From NCBI GenBank assembly GCA_002419365.1, contig DIGA01000092.1, positions 1-7,215 of the forward strand: a stretch of DNA of 7,215 nucleotides, given 5' to 3'. Each line of letters starts with the position of its first letter. The first letter of the stretch is position 1. The notes under the pieces were generated by a model. That model searched no databases, had not been told where the DNA came from, and saw only the letters and a list, made by a program, of their open reading frames with translations. Shown here piece after piece: positions 5,690 through 7,215 of the stretch. The position numbers and the translations under genes were made by a program. The stretch is from Mageeibacillus sp. UBA5734. GTDB taxonomy: Bacteria; Bacillota; Clostridia; Saccharofermentanales; UBA5734.

Positions 5690-5724
5690 AAGACGGCGCT
5701 GCTGACAAGCAGGGCCGTCTTTTT
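5690..5724 (+). terminator. Intrinsic terminator of hcp
   Basis: AAGACGGCGCTGC (5690-5702) pairs with GCAGGGCCGTCTT (5709-5721), 12 of 13 pairs with one G-G mismatch, loop TGACAA, then five Ts (5720-5724). It lies 32 bp after the hcp stop codon and is a textbook Rho-independent terminator. Confidence 0.92.
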
Positions 5725-5728
5725 GCAC

Positions 5729-5750
5729 CCCCGGTTTTCCGGGGTTCTGT
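5729..5750 (+). terminator. Second, weaker hairpin after the hcp terminator
   Basis: CCCCGG (5729-5734) and CCGGGG (5739-5744) form a 6-bp stem with a TTTT loop, followed by TTCTGT. It could back up the hcp terminator; the T-rich tail is interrupted and overlaps the next -35. Confidence 0.35.
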
Positions 5751-5779
5751 TTACGCTTATTTCCAATCTATGGTATAAA
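5750..5779 (+). promoter_or_regulatory. Promoter of the putP-like symporter gene
   Basis: TTTACG (5750-5755) as -35, an 18-bp spacer, then TGGTATAAA (5771-5779), an extended -10 with five of six hexamer matches. Transcription would begin near 5786, leaving a leader of about 87 nt that contains a small hairpin, TGCTGG (5791-5796) with CCAGCA (5807-5812). Confidence 0.65.
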
Positions 5780-5872
5780 AATGGGAGAACTGCTGGCCGA
5801 CCCTGACCAGCACTTTCTTTATCACCATAAGCCCAGCCTTTTCCCGGAAAAAATTACATCGAAGGAGCAAGT

Positions 5873-7215
5873 ATGGAAGGCGGAAGTGTGCAAATCCTGG
5901 TCGCGATGCTCGCATACATCGCGGTCGTCATCGGTATCGGCATCTATTATGCCAAACGGGCCAGTGAGAGCTCGGACAATTTCATCATCGGAGGGCGGTC
6001 GATCGGCCCCTGGGTCACTGCCATGGGGGCAGAGGCCTCCGACATGAGCGGCTGGCTCCTGATGGGCCTACCGGGCGTTGCCTATTTCTATGGACTGAGC
6101 GACGCTTTCTGGACAGCCCTGGGTCTTCTGATCGGAACCTATCTCAATTGGCTCTTTGTCGCCAAGCGGATCCGCCATTTCTCTGAAATCGCCGGTGACT
6201 CGATCACGATCCCGGACTTCTTTTCTAACCGGTTCCATGAGAAAAAGAAAGTCATCCTGACCATCGCCGCCCTGTTCATCCTGATCTTCTTCACTGTCTA
6301 TGCAGCCAGCTGTTTCGTGACAGTCGGCAAATTGTTCAGCACACTGTTTGGCTTCAAATATCAGTTTATGATGATGGCCGGAGCCTTGTTCGTCATCGCC
6401 TATACCTTCATCGGTGGTTATCTGGCCGAAAGTGCCTCCGACTTCATGCAGGGCATCGTCATGATCATCGCCCTGACCCTGGCGCTCGCGGTGGGCGTCT
6501 TCCAGGCCGGTGGCATCGACGCCATCGTCGCGAACGCCCGCCAGATTCCTGGTTTCCTCGACTTCTTTGGCATGGCCAGCCCGACGCTCGGCGCAGATGG
6601 CAAACAGCTTGTCGAGGCTGGAAAGCCGGTTTTCGGCACGCCGTCCCCCTATGGCTGGTTGGTGATTGTCTCCACCATGTCCTGGGGACTGGGTTATTTC
6701 GGCATGCCGCAAGTCCTCTTGAAATTCATGGGCATCCGTAATCCGCGCGAATTGAAGCTTTCGCGCCGCATTGCCACCATCTGGGTCATCATCTCCATGG
6801 GCGCAGCGCTCCTGATCGGACTGGTTGGCCGCGTGCTCTTCCCGGCCAACCTGCTCACGCACGGCGAAGCTGAGAACATTTTCATCCTGACTTCGACGAC
6901 CTATTTCATCCCGCTCTTTGCCGGCCTGGTCATGGCAGGCATCCTGGCAGCCACGATCAGCTCCTCGGACTCCTACCTGCTGATCTCCGCCACAGCCTTT
7001 TCCAAGAACATCTACCAGGGCATCCTGAAAAAGGAAGCCTCAGACAAAGCGATTCTCGTGGCTACCCGGGCGACTTTGGTTGTGATTTCCATCATCGCCA
7101 TGATCATCGCGCTCGATGAAAACAGCGTCATCTTCAAAGTCGTTTCCTTCGCCTGGGCGGGCTTTGGCGCGACCTTCGGGCCCCTGATGCTCTTCTCCCT
7201 GTTCTGGAAACGGAC
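5873..7215 (+). CDS. putP: Sodium/proline symporter (PutP-like, SSS family), partial at window edge
   Basis: The frame gives 447 codons and is cut by the right edge; PutP proteins are about 500 residues, so only the last helix or two are missing. It is an integral membrane protein with a hydrophobic first helix (about 7-27). The sequence IIGGRSIGPW (38-47) and then EASDMSGWLLMGLPG (54-68) is the PutP signature: R42 matches the substrate-site arginine R40, and D57 matches the Na+-site aspartate D55 of E. coli PutP. GLGYFGMPQVLLKFMG matches the PutP GLGYFGQPHIL region, and AATISSSDSYLL (S363, S364) matches the helix holding Na+ ligands S340 and T341. It should import L-proline with Na+. Compared with E. 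coli, the loop before GYFG is about 20 residues longer. The start has GAAGGAG at 5861-5867, 5 nt upstream. It stands alone behind its own promoter; no proline dehydrogenase is in view. A related SSS substrate cannot be excluded. Confidence 0.93.
   Translation, partial: MEGGSVQILVAMLAYIAVVIGIGIYYAKRASESSDNFIIGGRSIGPWVTAMGAEASDMSGWLLMGLPGVAYFYGLSDAFWTALGLLIGTYLNWLFVAKRIRHFSEIAGDSITIPDFFSNRFHEKKKVILTIAALFILIFFTVYAASCFVTVGKLFSTLFGFKYQFMMMAGALFVIAYTFIGGYLAESASDFMQGIVMIIALTLALAVGVFQAGGIDAIVANARQIPGFLDFFGMASPTLGADGKQLVEAGKPVFGTPSPYGWLVIVSTMSWGLGYFGMPQVLLKFMGIRNPRELKLSRRIATIWVIISMGAALLIGLVGRVLFPANLLTHGEAENIFILTSTTYFIPLFAGLVMAGILAATISSSDSYLLISATAFSKNIYQGILKKEASDKAILVATRATLVVISIIAMIIALDENSVIFKVVSFAWAGFGATFGPLMLFSLFWKR

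Noticed and set aside
5781..6047. 88-codon frame starting at the ATG just after the putP -10 box
   Set aside because: The ATG overlaps the expected transcription start, and the frame overlaps the true symporter gene out of phase.
6068..6862. 264-codon open frame on the minus strand
   Set aside because: Antisense to the PutP-like gene; its Asp/Glu/His/Gln-rich composition is what the complement of a hydrophobic membrane-protein gene produces.

Overview
The window looks like chromosomal DNA of an anaerobic bacterium. Two genes point there: a class I hybrid cluster protein with the CX2CX8CX5C cluster motif, and a DUF5320 Gly-rich small protein. Strong AAGGAGG-type ribosome binding sites and extended -10 promoters fit a Clostridia-like Bacillota, but the sequence cannot fix the lineage. 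Base composition is moderate to slightly GC-rich by eye. No tRNA, rRNA, CRISPR array or intact transposase is visible.

Layout. Positions 1-1750 hold a minus-strand operon: a phasin-like small helical protein, then an AarF/UbiB (ABC1) atypical kinase that runs off the left edge. A 170-bp divergent promoter region (1751-1920), with back-to-back extended -10 boxes, separates it from a plus-strand lipoprotein with a sulfite-oxidase/YedY-type molybdopterin domain (1921-2655). A sigma-70-type promoter then precedes the DUF5320 protein (2836-3120). Right behind that lies the C-terminal part of a flavin reductase-like (flavoredoxin) gene that has lost its FMN-binding N-terminal half.

The most unusual region is 3327-3652. 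It is a roughly 326-bp imperfect inverted repeat with one exact centre (between 3489 and 3490): a 48-bp perfect palindrome in the middle, flanked by 36-bp outer arms in perfect register. In a plus-strand RNA the outer arms would keep 35 of 36 pairs, because 6 of their 7 differences are G-U wobbles. It could be a fold-back mobile element or decayed insertion-sequence ends, or it could be a long structured RNA. A further 350 bp without a convincing gene follows.

The right part holds hcp (hydroxylamine reductase/hybrid cluster protein, 4029-5657) with a strong intrinsic terminator. A clear promoter then drives a PutP-type sodium/proline symporter (5873 to the right edge, partial). The genes do not form one pathway. 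The recurring theme is redox chemistry with metal or flavin cofactors (Moco, Fe-S-O hybrid cluster, flavin) beside a membrane-associated kinase and a transporter. Each transcription unit seems to have its own promoter.
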